Below are positions 46,203 to 56,306 of a stretch of DNA of 64,000 nucleotides, piece after piece. The stretch spans positions 1,922,001 through 1,986,000 of the forward strand of contig NZ_CP011504.1 in NCBI RefSeq assembly GCF_001028665.1. Direction: 5' to 3'. The stretch's first letter is position 1, and each line of letters starts with the position of its first letter. The stretch is from Burkholderia pyrrocinia (lineage in GTDB: Bacteria > Pseudomonadota > Gammaproteobacteria > Burkholderiales > Burkholderiaceae). The translations under genes were made by a program, and so were the position numbers. A model generated the notes under the pieces. That model did no database searches. It was not told the origin of the DNA and saw nothing but the letters and a program-made list of their open reading frames with translations.

Positions 46203-46694
46203 ATGAGTAACCGAACCAAACTCGACCGGATCGACATCAAAATCCTCGCGGAGCTGCAGAGGAACGGCAACATCACAAATGCGAACCTCGCAGCTGCTGT
46301 AGGCCTATCGGCCAGCCCATGCTTGCAACGCGTCAAACGGCTTGAGGCCACGGGTGTGATTTCTGGGTACGGCGCTCACGTAAACGTCACGAAGCTGACG
46401 AGTACAGTGTCTGTATTTACGGAAATCATGTTGCACGATCACCGGCGCGAGGACTTCGTCCGATTCGAGGCGAATCTCCGTGATTTCGACGAAATCACCG
46501 AATGTCATTTGGTGAGTGGCGGATACGACTATCTTCTCAAATTCGTCGTCAAGGACATCGGGCACTACCAGGACGTGATTGAGCGGTTGCTCGATCGTAA
46601 CCTCGGCATTGAGAAGTACTTCAGCTACATCGTGATTCGCTCGCCATTTGTAAAGCACGGCGTACCGCTCGAGAAGCTTCTATCGGACGAGTAG
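46203..46694 (+). CDS. Lrp/AsnC-family transcriptional regulator
   Basis: 163-aa regulator. HTH_AsnC (KLDRIDIKILAELQRNGNITNANLAAAVGLSASPCLQRVKRLEATGVI) and RAM/AsnC ligand domain (ITECHLVSGGYDYLLKFVVKD). It lies 47 bp downstream of the second HAD gene on the same strand. Lrp-type proteins here often control amino-acid or keto-acid catabolism, possibly the adjacent gabD and aminotransferase genes. Confidence 0.92.
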   Translation: MSNRTKLDRIDIKILAELQRNGNITNANLAAAVGLSASPCLQRVKRLEATGVISGYGAHVNVTKLTSTVSVFTEIMLHDHRREDFVRFEANLRDFDEITECHLVSGGYDYLLKFVVKDIGHYQDVIERLLDRNLGIEKYFSYIVIRSPFVKHGVPLEKLLSDE

Positions 46695-47003
46695 ACGATA
46701 CAGTTAGCCAGTACGTCGGCAGACTGCGCCACAGGGCGTCTTATCGACGCTTCAATCCGGGTAGCGGCTCGAGCTCACGCCGGCTCGGCGAAGACGGTCA
46801 AGCGCCACTGCCTTGCACGGGTCAACTCTCGTGAGATGGTTAGTGTGACAGGCTCTCTATCGATTCACTCGGTCATGCGTTAGCGCTGGCTTGCTCCACA
46901 AGCAGTTGTTGCTCGGGATGGCATATGTGTCGCCCTTGAGCACTCCCATCGAATCGACCCGCGAGTCAGCATCCGGCCGGCGTTCGGACTGAGGAAGAGA
47001 GAA
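46695..47003. other. Intergenic region with no evident gene
   Basis: About 310 bp between convergent genes. Nothing recognisable apart from the hairpin at its right end. Confidence 0.5.
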
Positions 47004-47030
47004 GGCCATCGTCCCTGTGGGACGATGGCC
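47004..47030 (-). terminator. Terminator hairpin after gabD
   Basis: Perfect 12-bp stem GGCCATCGTCCC/GGGACGATGGCC with a 3-nt loop. On the minus strand it is followed by a pyrimidine-rich TTCTCTCTTCC tail, 21 bp beyond the gabD stop. It probably terminates the gabD transcript. Confidence 0.75.
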
Positions 47031-47050
47031 TCACGGTCGACGGAAATGCG

Positions 47051-48523
47051 TTACTCGAGACCGCCTTGACAGATGTACTTGATGGACAGATAGTCGTCGA
47101 GACCGTACTTCGATCCTTCGCGACCATAGCCCGATTCTTTGACGCCGCCGAACGGTGCAGCTTCGCTTGCAACCGCCCCCTCATTCAGCCCGACAACGCC
47201 GGCCTCGAGTTGGCGCGACACGCGATCGGCACGCCGCATGTCTTGCGTGTAGAAGTAAGCCGCGAGACCGAACGGGGTGTCATTTGCCAAACGCACGACT
47301 TCCTCCTCGGTTTCGAAACGATACAGCGGCGCCACAGGCCCGAAGGTCTCTTCGCAGGTGACGAGCATTTCGCTGTTCGCATTCGCGATAACCGTCGGAG
47401 CGTAGTAGTTCGGCCCGATCTCGGTCAGGCGCTTGCCGCCGGTCAGAACCGTGGCACCCTTTGAAACCGCATCGGTAACGTGGCGGTCGATCTTGTCGAT
47501 TGCCTTCGTGTTGATCATCGGACCGATTTGCGCCTGCGGGTCGGTTGCCGGGGCGACCTTGAGCGCGCCCACGCGAGCCGCCAGCAGCGCGGCAAACTTG
47601 TCGAATACGCCCGCTTGCACGTAGATCCGGTTCGGGCACACGCACGTCTGGCCGCCATTGCGGAACTTCGCCGCCATCAGGCCTGCGACGGCCGCTTCGA
47701 GGTCCGCATCGTCGAAGACGATGAAGGGAGCGTTACCCCCCAGTTCCAGTGACAGCTTCTTGAGCGTGCCGGCAGACTCGCGGGCGAGATACTTCCCGAC
47801 CGCCGTGGAACCCGTGAACGTGATTTTACGGACGCGGTCATCGGCCAGCCAGTCGCCCACCGCTTCGATGCCTTGATCGCGCGATGCGCTGAGCATGTTG
47901 AGAACCCCAGCGGGAACACCTGCTTCTTGAGCGAGTGCAGCGAGAGCAAGCGCCGTGAGCGGCGTGTCTTCGGCGGGCTTTCCGACGACGGTACAGCCGG
48001 CCGCCAGAGCGGGAGCAATCTTGCGCGCAATCATCGCGAGCGGGAAGTTCCACGGCGTGATGGCCGCGACGATCCCGACGGGTTCTTTGATGGCGCGCAT
48101 CTGCTTGCCACGCTGTGCTTGCGGAATGATGTCGCCGTAGATGCGCGTTGCCTCATCTGCGAACCAGGCAACATAGGACGCACCGTAAGCCACTTCGCCA
48201 AGGCTCTCCGCCATCGGCTTGCCCTGTTCCATGGACATGATTGTTGCGAGGTCCTCCGTGTTCGCGACAATCAGTCCGTGCCACCGCCGGAGAATCTCTG
48301 CTCGCTCGCGGGGCAGGCGTTCACGCCATTCCTGGGCTGCCTTCGCCGCTGCGTCCGTTGCCGCGCGCGCGTCAGCTTTTCCGCTGTTGGCAACCTCGAC
48401 GATGAGTTCGCCGGTAGCCGGATCCGTGACAGGGTAGCGGGCGCTATTGACCGCATCCGTCCATTCGCCGCCAATCAGGTTCTGGAAGCGCAGGAGTTCT
48501 TGGCGTTTCAGTTTCAGTTCCAT
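47051..48523 (-). CDS. gabD: NAD(P)-dependent succinate-semialdehyde dehydrogenase
   Basis: 490-aa aldehyde dehydrogenase of the GabD group. ITPWNFPLAMIARKIAPALAAGC (Asn), FTGSTAVGK, LELGGNAPFIVFDDADL (general-base Glu), RNGGQTCVCPNRIYV (nucleophile Cys with the adjacent Cys seen in GabD) and PFGGVKESGYGREG at the C-terminus. It oxidises succinate semialdehyde to succinate, the last step of GABA use. It lies 59 bp downstream of a class III aminotransferase, forming a transamination/oxidation pair. Confidence 0.93.
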   Translation of the reverse strand: MELKLKRQELLRFQNLIGGEWTDAVNSARYPVTDPATGELIVEVANSGKADARAATDAAAKAAQEWRERLPRERAEILRRWHGLIVANTEDLATIMSMEQGKPMAESLGEVAYGASYVAWFADEATRIYGDIIPQAQRGKQMRAIKEPVGIVAAITPWNFPLAMIARKIAPALAAGCTVVGKPAEDTPLTALALAALAQEAGVPAGVLNMLSASRDQGIEAVGDWLADDRVRKITFTGSTAVGKYLARESAGTLKKLSLELGGNAPFIVFDDADLEAAVAGLMAAKFRNGGQTCVCPNRIYVQAGVFDKFAALLAARVGALKVAPATDPQAQIGPMINTKAIDKIDRHVTDAVSKGATVLTGGKRLTEIGPNYYAPTVIANANSEMLVTCEETFGPVAPLYRFETEEEVVRLANDTPFGLAAYFYTQDMRRADRVSRQLEAGVVGLNEGAVASEAAPFGGVKESGYGREGSKYGLDDYLSIKYICQGGLE

Positions 48524-48582
48524 ACTTGATACCTTTGGAGAATATGCTGCTTTTTATCCGTGCGGAGCACGGTAACGGGGCG

Positions 48583-49965
48583 TTAGCCTTTCATTGCGCG
48601 GCGTACGTCCGGGCTTTCCAGGACCTCGTCGAGCGTCTTGCGGACCCGCTCGACCATTTGCTCGATATCGCCTTCCGAGAAACAGAGGGCGGGTGCGAAG
48701 CCGAGGATGTTGTCGCCGAATGCTCGGAAAATGATCTTGTTGCGATACGCGGCTTCGAAGATTCGATTCGCGAGATCGAGCGACGGATCGAAGCGCGTGC
48801 GATTCGCTTTGTCGGAGACGAGCTCGACTGCGCCGAGCAGGCCGCGATGTCGGGAGTCGCCGACGAGCGGATGATCGAGAAGACTGTCGAGCCCCGCAGC
48901 GAAACGGGGCGCTTGCGCAACACCGTTCGCGAGCAATCCACCTTCCGTATACAGGCGAAGTACCTCAAGCCCGATGGCGGCGCTGACGGGGTGTGCGGAA
49001 TAGGTTTGACCGTGTCCGACTGCGTCGGACCGCTTGCCGCCGTCCGCGATTCCCTGGTAGACCTGATCCGACATCAATACGGCGCCCATGGGCGCGTAGC
49101 CAGCGGTGAGGCCCTTGGCAACGGTCATGAGGTCGGGCTCGACGTCTTCTGCCTCACACGCGAACATCGGGCCAGTGCGGCCGAATGCGGTGATCACTTC
49201 GTCCGCAACGAACAGAATGTCCAGTTCGCGGCACGCCTTGCGCATTGCCTTCAACCAGCCCTTCGGCGGCACAATCACTCCGCCGGATCCTTGCACGGGC
49301 TCGCAGAAGAAGGCCGCGACGTTGTTGGGGCCGATCTCTGCCACTTTGGCCTGGAGCGCGGCGACCGACGCGGCAATGATTGCTGCCGGATCGTCAGGCG
49401 TGCCGCTGCGATAGGGATACGGCGACGGAATGTGATGTTGAACCGCGAGCGGCACATCGAAGTTCCGATGGAAGCTGGCGATGGCAGTGAGGCCTGCACC
49501 GATCGAGGAAGATCCGTGGTACCCGCGCTCGAGCGCGATGAAGTGCTTCTTCGTCGGGCGACCGATTGCGTTGTAGTAGTGGGTAATGAACCGGATGGCC
49601 GAATCGACTGCGTCGGAGCCACCGAGCGAAAAATAGACGTGCTTGAGCGATGCGGGAGTCAGATCGACCAGTCGCTGGGCCAGCGCGATCGCGGGTTCGG
49701 AGGCGAAATGGAAATAGCCGGTCGCGTAGGGCAGGCGCGTCATCTGCTCCATCGCCACCTTGACGATGCTTTCCTGGCCATAGCCCGTGTTCACACACCA
49801 CAGACCCGCGAACGCATCGAGCAGTTCGTTGCCGTCGGCGTCGCGAAGCCAAGCGCCGTTGCCCGATTCGAGAATCGTGGCGCCGCGTGCTTCATGTGCG
49901 CGATAGTTGACGACCGGATGAATCAGGTGCTTGCGGTCCGATTCGATGAGTGCCGAGATTGACAT
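48583..49965 (-). CDS. Class III omega-aminotransferase
   Basis: 460-aa PLP enzyme of the omega-amino acid:pyruvate / GABA:pyruvate transaminase type. DGNELLDAFAGLWCVNTGYG, SLGGSDAVDSAIRFITHYYNAIGRP, GYHGSSSIG, FVADEVITAFGRTG and PLP lysine in TVAKGLTAGYAPMGAV are visible. It removes the terminal amino group of an omega-amino acid and hands the semialdehyde to GabD next door. It is distinct from the GabT-like enzyme at 56.4 kb. Confidence 0.92.
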   Translation of the reverse strand: MSISALIESDRKHLIHPVVNYRAHEARGATILESGNGAWLRDADGNELLDAFAGLWCVNTGYGQESIVKVAMEQMTRLPYATGYFHFASEPAIALAQRLVDLTPASLKHVYFSLGGSDAVDSAIRFITHYYNAIGRPTKKHFIALERGYHGSSSIGAGLTAIASFHRNFDVPLAVQHHIPSPYPYRSGTPDDPAAIIAASVAALQAKVAEIGPNNVAAFFCEPVQGSGGVIVPPKGWLKAMRKACRELDILFVADEVITAFGRTGPMFACEAEDVEPDLMTVAKGLTAGYAPMGAVLMSDQVYQGIADGGKRSDAVGHGQTYSAHPVSAAIGLEVLRLYTEGGLLANGVAQAPRFAAGLDSLLDHPLVGDSRHRGLLGAVELVSDKANRTRFDPSLDLANRIFEAAYRNKIIFRAFGDNILGFAPALCFSEGDIEQMVERVRKTLDEVLESPDVRRAMKG

Positions 49966-50134
49966 GATGTACCTAGTAAAAGATGGTGGCGGCTATGTGT
50001 TCAATGTTATGCAACGACGGCGGCGGAAACACCGTGTGAAATCATGTACCTGCAAGCAGAAACAGCTGAATTGGAGGTTTGGCGCAGCACTTCCTTCGGT
50101 CACGTCGGGTGCCATGCATGGGGCGCTCTGCGAC

Positions 50135-53104
50135 TCATACCTGCTCCGTTTTTCCGACGCGCTCCAATGAGGCGACCGCTTCGGACGTGGTAGCGCGTTC
50201 ATCCAGCCATTGCGCCAGATGAATAGCCTTCTTCCCGGTCGTATTGCGAATCTGCGACCGACAGCTGAATCCGTCGCTGATGACAACCGCCTCGTTATCG
50301 AGCGCGTTGATAGCCGGAACGAGTTCGGATGCGGCAACCGATTTCGCGATGTCCGCGGTGCGGGTGTGGTAGCCGTAGGCACCGGCCATTCCGCAGCAGC
50401 CCGTGGCGAGAACAGTTCCCGAATGGGTCGCTTGCTTCAGCAGTTGGGATTCCGCCTGCATTCCGCCACATGCCTTCTGGTGACAGTGGCCGTGCACATG
50501 GACGTCCTCGTCGAATCGCGGAATATCCACGCCCTTCGACTGCAGCAGCTCGGCAAGCGTCTTGACGGATGCGGAAAGCGCCTTGGCCCGTTCATCGTTG
50601 GGGAACAACGCACGAAGTTCGTCGCGGAACACGGAAAGGCAGCTGGGTTCGAGAACGACTACGGGGATGCGCGAGGCGATCACGTCAGACAGACCTTTCA
50701 TGATTGCCTCGATGTTGCGCCGAGCCAGGTCGAGAAGTCCCGAGTCGTAAAGCGGGCGGCCGCAGCAAACGTGTTTGCGGAGCAACCGAACATCGAATCC
50801 CTGCGACTCGAGAACCCGGACCGCGGCTTCGAGTACTTCGGGCGAAAAGCCGTTGTTGAATGTATCGGTCCACAGCAGTACCGGAGTCCGGCTGGCGCGA
50901 TCGTCAGGTGCACGCCCGGAAAGGAGCAACCGAGCCGTGTTGCTGTTTCGGAAACTGGTCCGGGCAATCGCGGGGAAGCGGACATCGGGTGCCAAACCAG
51001 CGCTCGCGCCGACCTTGCGGAATGCGCGGTTGCGCATCAGCATGTTGGCAATCCCGCTGAAGTGGGTGGCGACAGGCAGCCACGTGCCGATGCGCCCGAT
51101 CATGGCATCCATGAGCGGACGCCGCTTTTTCCTGAAGTACTCGTACAGGAACTGGCTCTTGTACTTCGCGATATCCACATGGGTGGGGCAGTCGCTGCGA
51201 CAACCTTTGCACGCGAGACAGTGATCCAGCGAATCCTTTACGGCCTCGCTTTGCCAGCCGTCCTCGATGACTTCTCCCTTGAGCAGTTCGAACAGGAGCC
51301 GAGCGCGACCGCGCGTTGAATACTTCTCTTCTCGTGTTGCACGGAAGCTCGGGCACATCGTGCCGCCTTCCAGCGAGCGGCATTTCCCCATACCGATACA
51401 GCGTTCCGTTGCGCGTGCGAACGTGTCGGGGCGCGCATTGTCGCCGAAGCTCATCGGACTGGCGTGGTCCACACGTCGGTAGGTCGGGCCAAGGCGGAGA
51501 TTCTGATCGACGGGCATCGCATCGATGAGCTTGCCGGGATTCATCCTGCCGCGCGGATCCCAGATGGCCTTGAACTCTCGGAATGCCTCCATCAACTCAG
51601 GGGAGTACATCAGCGACAGCAGTTCGCCCTTCGCTTGCCCGTCTCCGTGCTCGCCAGACAGTGAACCCTCGTATTTGACAACCAGCTGGGCTGCCTCGAC
51701 AAGGAAGCGACGCCAGGTTTGAACACCTTCGGCATTGCGCAAGTCGAACGTGATGCGCGAATGAATGCAACCGTCGCCGAAGTGACCGTAGAGATTGGTC
51801 GTATAGCCGTACCGGTCGACGAGTGCGGAGAATTCGCGCAGGTATGCGCCCAGCAAATGCGGTTCGACCGCCGCGTCTTCCCAGCCGACCACCGGATCAG
51901 GCTTGGAAGGATCGTTGCCAATCGACGTTGCGGATGCGCCGATCTCACGAATCGACCACAGTCGACGCATCAACTGTGAATCGGCGACCACGCGGACGGC
52001 AGGCTGGCCGGAGAACGTCGACGCAAGCGAGGCTGCGCGTTCGGCGAGTGTGATGCATTCATTGGCGTCGGTCGAGCCGAACTCGACCATCAACCACGCG
52101 CTTCCGGCCGGCAGTTCGGCGATGTCGTTGAGCGCGAGACCGCGTTCGGTCAGGCCACCAATGATGCCAGTATCCAACCCTTCCATCGCGATCGGTCCGA
52201 GCGGAAGAAGTTGCGGAACGCAGTCCGCCGCATCAAAAATCGTCGGAAAGCCGAATACCGCCAGCACTCGGTGGGTCGGATTCGTCACCAGCTTGGTCGT
52301 CGCGCGCAATACCGTTGCACAGGTACCTTCGGAGCCGACCAGCGCGCGAGCAATGTTGAAGCCGTTCTCGGGCAGCAACTGATCAAGGCTGTAGCCGGAG
52401 ACTCGGCGCTTGAGCTTGGGGAAGCCTTTACGGATCGCGTCGCCGTAGCGATCGACCAGTTCCTTGAGCTGGTTGACGATCTCCGCGCGTCGTCCGCCGG
52501 CGGCGAGGTGTGCATTGAATGCAGACTCATCGGTGGGACCAACCCAGAAGCGCTCACCGTCGTAAGTCAGGATCTCCAGGGATTCGATGTTCTCGGCAGT
52601 CTTGCCCGCCATCACCGAATGTGCGCCGCACGAGTTATTTCCGATCATCCCGCCGAGCGTGCATCGGCTGTGCGTGGCAGGGTCCGGGCCGAAGGTCAGC
52701 CCAACCTTGGCGGCGGAGTTCTTCAGTTGATCGCAGATGACGCCAGGCTGGATGGTCGCAATGCGGGCATCGGTATCGATCTGTTCGATCGTCGTCAGAT
52801 ACTTCGATGAGTCGATGATCACGGCGTGGTTGACCGATTGGCCACACATCGATGTGCCGGCGCCACGAGGCAGAACGGGAACGTCGGCTGCCGCGCATGC
52901 GCGCATGATCTCGACGACATCATCGATCGAGCGGGGCACGACAACGCCAATCGGCACCTGGCGATAGTTGGATGCCTCCGACGCGTAAGCCGCACGCGAT
53001 CCGGCATCGAAGCGGACTTCAGCCTGTGTCGTGCGCTTGAGCGTTTGTTGCAGAGCGAGGAGAGTATTGAGGTCGTGGCGAGTGGCCGCGGTACCGGAAG
53101 TCAT
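50135..53104 (-). CDS. FAD/Fe-S D-2-hydroxyacid (D-lactate / D-2-hydroxyglutarate) dehydrogenase, YdiJ-like
   Basis: 989-aa fused protein. A VAO-type FAD domain (PRGAGTSMCGQSVNHAVIID near residue 75) and FAD-oxidase C domain (LYGHFGDGCIHSRITFDL) are followed by two cysteine clusters for [4Fe-4S] (CIGMGKC...TMCPS and CLACKGCRSDCPTHVDIAKY) and CCG domains (CCGRPLYDSG, HGHCHQKACGG, GCCGMAGAYGYH). E. coli YdiJ and related proteins oxidise D-2-hydroxyglutarate or D-lactate. ATG 53104 has AGGCG upstream. Placement with gab genes suggests oxidation of a C4-C5 hydroxyacid from GABA-like metabolism. Its promoter holds a CCTA-N7-TAGG motif. Confidence 0.9.
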   Translation of the reverse strand: MTSGTAATRHDLNTLLALQQTLKRTTQAEVRFDAGSRAAYASEASNYRQVPIGVVVPRSIDDVVEIMRACAAADVPVLPRGAGTSMCGQSVNHAVIIDSSKYLTTIEQIDTDARIATIQPGVICDQLKNSAAKVGLTFGPDPATHSRCTLGGMIGNNSCGAHSVMAGKTAENIESLEILTYDGERFWVGPTDESAFNAHLAAGGRRAEIVNQLKELVDRYGDAIRKGFPKLKRRVSGYSLDQLLPENGFNIARALVGSEGTCATVLRATTKLVTNPTHRVLAVFGFPTIFDAADCVPQLLPLGPIAMEGLDTGIIGGLTERGLALNDIAELPAGSAWLMVEFGSTDANECITLAERAASLASTFSGQPAVRVVADSQLMRRLWSIREIGASATSIGNDPSKPDPVVGWEDAAVEPHLLGAYLREFSALVDRYGYTTNLYGHFGDGCIHSRITFDLRNAEGVQTWRRFLVEAAQLVVKYEGSLSGEHGDGQAKGELLSLMYSPELMEAFREFKAIWDPRGRMNPGKLIDAMPVDQNLRLGPTYRRVDHASPMSFGDNARPDTFARATERCIGMGKCRSLEGGTMCPSFRATREEKYSTRGRARLLFELLKGEVIEDGWQSEAVKDSLDHCLACKGCRSDCPTHVDIAKYKSQFLYEYFRKKRRPLMDAMIGRIGTWLPVATHFSGIANMLMRNRAFRKVGASAGLAPDVRFPAIARTSFRNSNTARLLLSGRAPDDRASRTPVLLWTDTFNNGFSPEVLEAAVRVLESQGFDVRLLRKHVCCGRPLYDSGLLDLARRNIEAIMKGLSDVIASRIPVVVLEPSCLSVFRDELRALFPNDERAKALSASVKTLAELLQSKGVDIPRFDEDVHVHGHCHQKACGGMQAESQLLKQATHSGTVLATGCCGMAGAYGYHTRTADIAKSVAASELVPAINALDNEAVVISDGFSCRSQIRNTTGKKAIHLAQWLDERATTSEAVASLERVGKTEQV

Positions 53105-53234
53105 CGAATCACGCCTAATCGGAAGTCGCATTTCAAGGGGCAGACACGGCCGTCATGCTGATACCGAGCAAAAGCCGGTGCATCCGGACGTGTAGCCAGT
53201 CTTCCGTATTAAAGCGTCACGTAACCCCGAAATC

Positions 53235-53253
53235 TTCCTATATCAAATAGGAA
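53235..53253. promoter_or_regulatory. Inverted repeat with CCTA-N7-TAGG core upstream of the YdiJ-like gene
   Basis: TTCCTATATCAAATAGGAA is a perfect 7-5-7 inverted repeat in the interval between the PucR gene end and the YdiJ-like start. Same core as at 56364-56382 and 37877-37895. Confidence 0.6.
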
Positions 53254-53261
53254 AGCGAAGG

Positions 53262-54833
53262 CTATTCTTCGCGAAGTCGATACAGTGCGATCGCGAACTG
53301 CAGCTTGAACCGGGTCTGAGGATCTTCCAGCGACACGTTGAGTGCGCTTTCGATTCGTTCGACCCTGTACCGCAGCGTGCTGATGTGTATGCCGAGCGCT
53401 TTCGCGGTATTTGCAAGCTGGAAACCTTCGTCCGAAAGCGCGCCTAACGTATCGAGTAGCGATTCGCCTCGACGCTTTTCCACCAATGGCAGCACGAGTC
53501 GCTCGACGAGCATGTTCCGCGCGTCTGCTTCGCCCATGAGTGCTCGAGGAAAAAGGATCTCATCGAAGTGATGTAGCCGGCCCGGCCGCAGGGTGGGTAC
53601 CAGAGCCTCGACGTCTTTCGCGCCAGTTGCCATCCCTTGCACGCCGCTATGTACCCGGCTCACTGCCATGGCCGCTCGTCGGTCTGTCACGGCGTCCCAT
53701 AACGCCTCTATCGATGCGTCAGCCGGCAGGATGAATCGAATTTGATTCAACCAGATTGCAAGCATTTCGGGCATGCCTTTCGCACGCAACTGACGCTTTA
53801 TCGCGTCAACCCAGCGTTCGCGGCGCTCGAGACCTTCAGTCGTAAGCGGAATCGGCTCGTCAATGAGTACGAGGCCAACTCGATATGATGCAGCCTCGCT
53901 CCAGCCGCATACCCGAGCACGCTCGAGCGCACTTGCAGACGCGGTAAATTCGCCATCAAGCAGGCTTGCGACGAGAGCATAGCCAAGACGATCTTCCTGT
54001 TGAGCGAGCTGCCGCTGGTGCATCATGTGCAGCGCCGCGACAACGCTCGCGTGTTCGATTGCGCGCACGTCCAGCTCGTCGTTCCCGTCGTCAACGAGAT
54101 CGAGCCAGATGAGCGCAACGACCGTCTCTTGAAGGCGTACGGCATGACAGAGGCGTTGCACAAAGCCATCCGTGACCGGAAATGGGACCTTTGTCGGCCG
54201 GGTCGCCGGGATGCGGTAGTGAGAGTGCAGGTCACTATGGGCCGCATCGACGAATTCCGCTTCCAGTGCGGCGGTTGTGTCAGTGTCGTCGATCGAGCTG
54301 CCAAGCATATGACCGGCCGGGTCGGTAAAGGTCACCGGCCGCCCGAGTAGATTACTGAGCGCGTGCGCGATATCGGACAGGCTTGTTGCCGAAACGGCTG
54401 CGTTGGTGAGTGCCCGGTGCAGTTGCTCCGAGCGTTCGATGAGCTCACCCTGGAAATTGATGATCTTGGCAAGGATCTCGTGGGTGACGTCGCTGAACTG
54501 GATTTCCCATGGAAGCTCCAGAAGCGGCAGCCCGACGCGGTTCGCTTCTTCGACCGCTTCAGGCGGGAAATGCTCGCGAAAGTTCGGCACGGCAAGCACA
54601 ACGCCGGCGAGTCCGATTGCGCTCAGGTCTCGAACAAGCTGGCGCGACGCGTTTTCGTCGGGCGGCCAGTTGTAGCCGGTCGAGAGCAGCAGTTCGCCGG
54701 ATTTCACCCAGTTCACGATGTCCGGGTGATCGACCATGTGCACCCAGGTGATTTCCCGTTGCAGATTCTGCCCACCGGCGACGACGTCGGCATCACGCAG
54801 TACGGTTTCACGAATGGCGGTATCAAGTTTCAT
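53262..54833 (-). CDS. PucR-family transcriptional regulator
   Basis: 523-aa regulator. N-terminal PucR ligand domain (VAGGQNLQREITWVHMVDHPDIVNWVKSGELLLSTGY), a central GGDEF-like CdaR domain (~280-400) and C-terminal Fis-type HTH_30 (LLDTLGALSDEGFQLANTAKALGIHISTLRYRVERIE). ATG 54833 has GGGGAGCC upstream; the frame is open further but lacks a better start. PucR proteins activate purine, GABA or proline catabolism genes in various bacteria. It is flanked by genes whose promoters share the putative operator. Confidence 0.92.
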   Translation of the reverse strand: MKLDTAIRETVLRDADVVAGGQNLQREITWVHMVDHPDIVNWVKSGELLLSTGYNWPPDENASRQLVRDLSAIGLAGVVLAVPNFREHFPPEAVEEANRVGLPLLELPWEIQFSDVTHEILAKIINFQGELIERSEQLHRALTNAAVSATSLSDIAHALSNLLGRPVTFTDPAGHMLGSSIDDTDTTAALEAEFVDAAHSDLHSHYRIPATRPTKVPFPVTDGFVQRLCHAVRLQETVVALIWLDLVDDGNDELDVRAIEHASVVAALHMMHQRQLAQQEDRLGYALVASLLDGEFTASASALERARVCGWSEAASYRVGLVLIDEPIPLTTEGLERRERWVDAIKRQLRAKGMPEMLAIWLNQIRFILPADASIEALWDAVTDRRAAMAVSRVHSGVQGMATGAKDVEALVPTLRPGRLHHFDEILFPRALMGEADARNMLVERLVLPLVEKRRGESLLDTLGALSDEGFQLANTAKALGIHISTLRYRVERIESALNVSLEDPQTRFKLQFAIALYRLREE

Positions 54834-54882
54834 CTCGGCTCCCCGGCTGTACCGCGGCGGGGCGCCGCGATTTCGAATGATG

Positions 54883-56172
54883 TCAGGTGGTGCGTGGCTG
54901 TCGGTAGCCAAAGATCACGCCGAGCAAACTGAAGCCCGCCGCGAACATCACGTAGAACGCGGGTGCCATTGCGGTTCCCGTCTTGCTGATCAACCAGGTC
55001 AGGATCAGCGATGCGAATCCACCGAACGTCATCACCGCAAGGTTGTACGCGATGGACAGGCCGGTCGACAGAACCTTGGTCGGGAACGTTTCGGCAAGCG
55101 CGGCGAGAATCGGGCCGGTATAGATCGCGATCAGCACGCCGAAGACGGCTTGGAACACGCACAAAGTGCCAAGCGACGGCGCTGTCACGATCATCGCAAA
55201 CATCGGCCATGCGAGTGCAAGCATGGCAGCAGACGCCCCACCGAGCAGCCACTTTCTTCCGATAAGGTCCGACCACCAGCCGGTGATGGGCGAGCACACG
55301 GTGATGACTCCGCCGCCCACCATCGCGGCGATGAACGACGCGGATGACGGCAGCTTCAGTACCTTGACCGAGAAAGTCGGCATGTAGAACAAGATGACGT
55401 AGATGCAGACAGTCCAGAGGACGACCATTGCAAAGCTGGCAAATGCTTGCCACGGATAGTCCCGCAGTACGTCTGAAAGAGGCGTCTTCGATTTGTCGGT
55501 CGCGTTCAGGAACACCGGCGTTTCTTCGAGATTCCGCCGGATGAAGAAGCCGATCGGCCCGATCAAGAGACCCGACAGAAACGGAATGCGCCATCCCCAG
55601 CTTTCGACGTCCGCCGACGACAGGCCGAGTGTGAGCCCCGTGCCGAAGCAAGCGCCAAGCAGGACGGCGAAGCCGATGCTCGTCTGAATCCAGCTCGAGT
55701 AGTACGCCTTCTTTCCGGGTGGTGCATGCTCGGTGAGAAAGGCGGTTGCAGTCCCCATCTCGCCGCCGGCGGAGAACCCCTGCAGCAGCCGTGCGAGCAC
55801 GATGAGGCAAGGGGCCGCGATACCGATCTGCGAGTACGTCGGCGCAAGACCAATCAGCGCCGTGCCGGCACACATCAGCAGAATCGTCAGCGAAAGTGCT
55901 GCCTTGCGTCCGGCGCGATCGGCGTAGATCCCGAGCAAGATGCCGCCCAATGGTCGGACGAGAAACCCGACACCGAAAGTCGCGACCGAGAGCATCAACG
56001 ACGTCAGGTCGTTTCCGGTCGGAAAGAACAGCTTCGCGATGGTAATTGCAAAGAAGCCATACACCATGAAATCGAACCACTCGAATCCGTTGCCAAGTAC
56101 GGTTGCAACGATGGCGCGTCGCCGCGCCGATCGGTCCTCTTCGTAGACCGCGGACAGCTGCACGGTATTCAT
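54883..56172 (-). CDS. MFS transporter, metabolite:H+ symporter (MHS) family
   Basis: 429-aa, 12-TM symporter. VLGNGFEWFDFMVYGFFAITIAKLFFP and VRPLGGILLGIYADRAGRKAALSLTI are hallmarks of the MHS family (ProP, ShiA, alpha-ketoglutarate and citrate carriers). AGGAGT lies 8 nt before ATG 56172, which I prefer to 56178. Divergent from gabT; likely imports the omega-amino acid or a related organic acid catabolised here. Confidence 0.9.
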   Translation of the reverse strand: MNTVQLSAVYEEDRSARRRAIVATVLGNGFEWFDFMVYGFFAITIAKLFFPTGNDLTSLMLSVATFGVGFLVRPLGGILLGIYADRAGRKAALSLTILLMCAGTALIGLAPTYSQIGIAAPCLIVLARLLQGFSAGGEMGTATAFLTEHAPPGKKAYYSSWIQTSIGFAVLLGACFGTGLTLGLSSADVESWGWRIPFLSGLLIGPIGFFIRRNLEETPVFLNATDKSKTPLSDVLRDYPWQAFASFAMVVLWTVCIYVILFYMPTFSVKVLKLPSSASFIAAMVGGGVITVCSPITGWWSDLIGRKWLLGGASAAMLALAWPMFAMIVTAPSLGTLCVFQAVFGVLIAIYTGPILAALAETFPTKVLSTGLSIAYNLAVMTFGGFASLILTWLISKTGTAMAPAFYVMFAAGFSLLGVIFGYRQPRTT

Positions 56173-56306
56173 CTCCATTACTCCTGATTCGCATTAATGG
56201 CGACGGCATAAAGCCGGGGCGCGGGTCGCGGTTTCGTGCCCGTTCACAGTCATTGAACTTAGCCACAAATCGCATAACTACCCACAGGAGAGAGGAAGTC
56301 TGAAGG

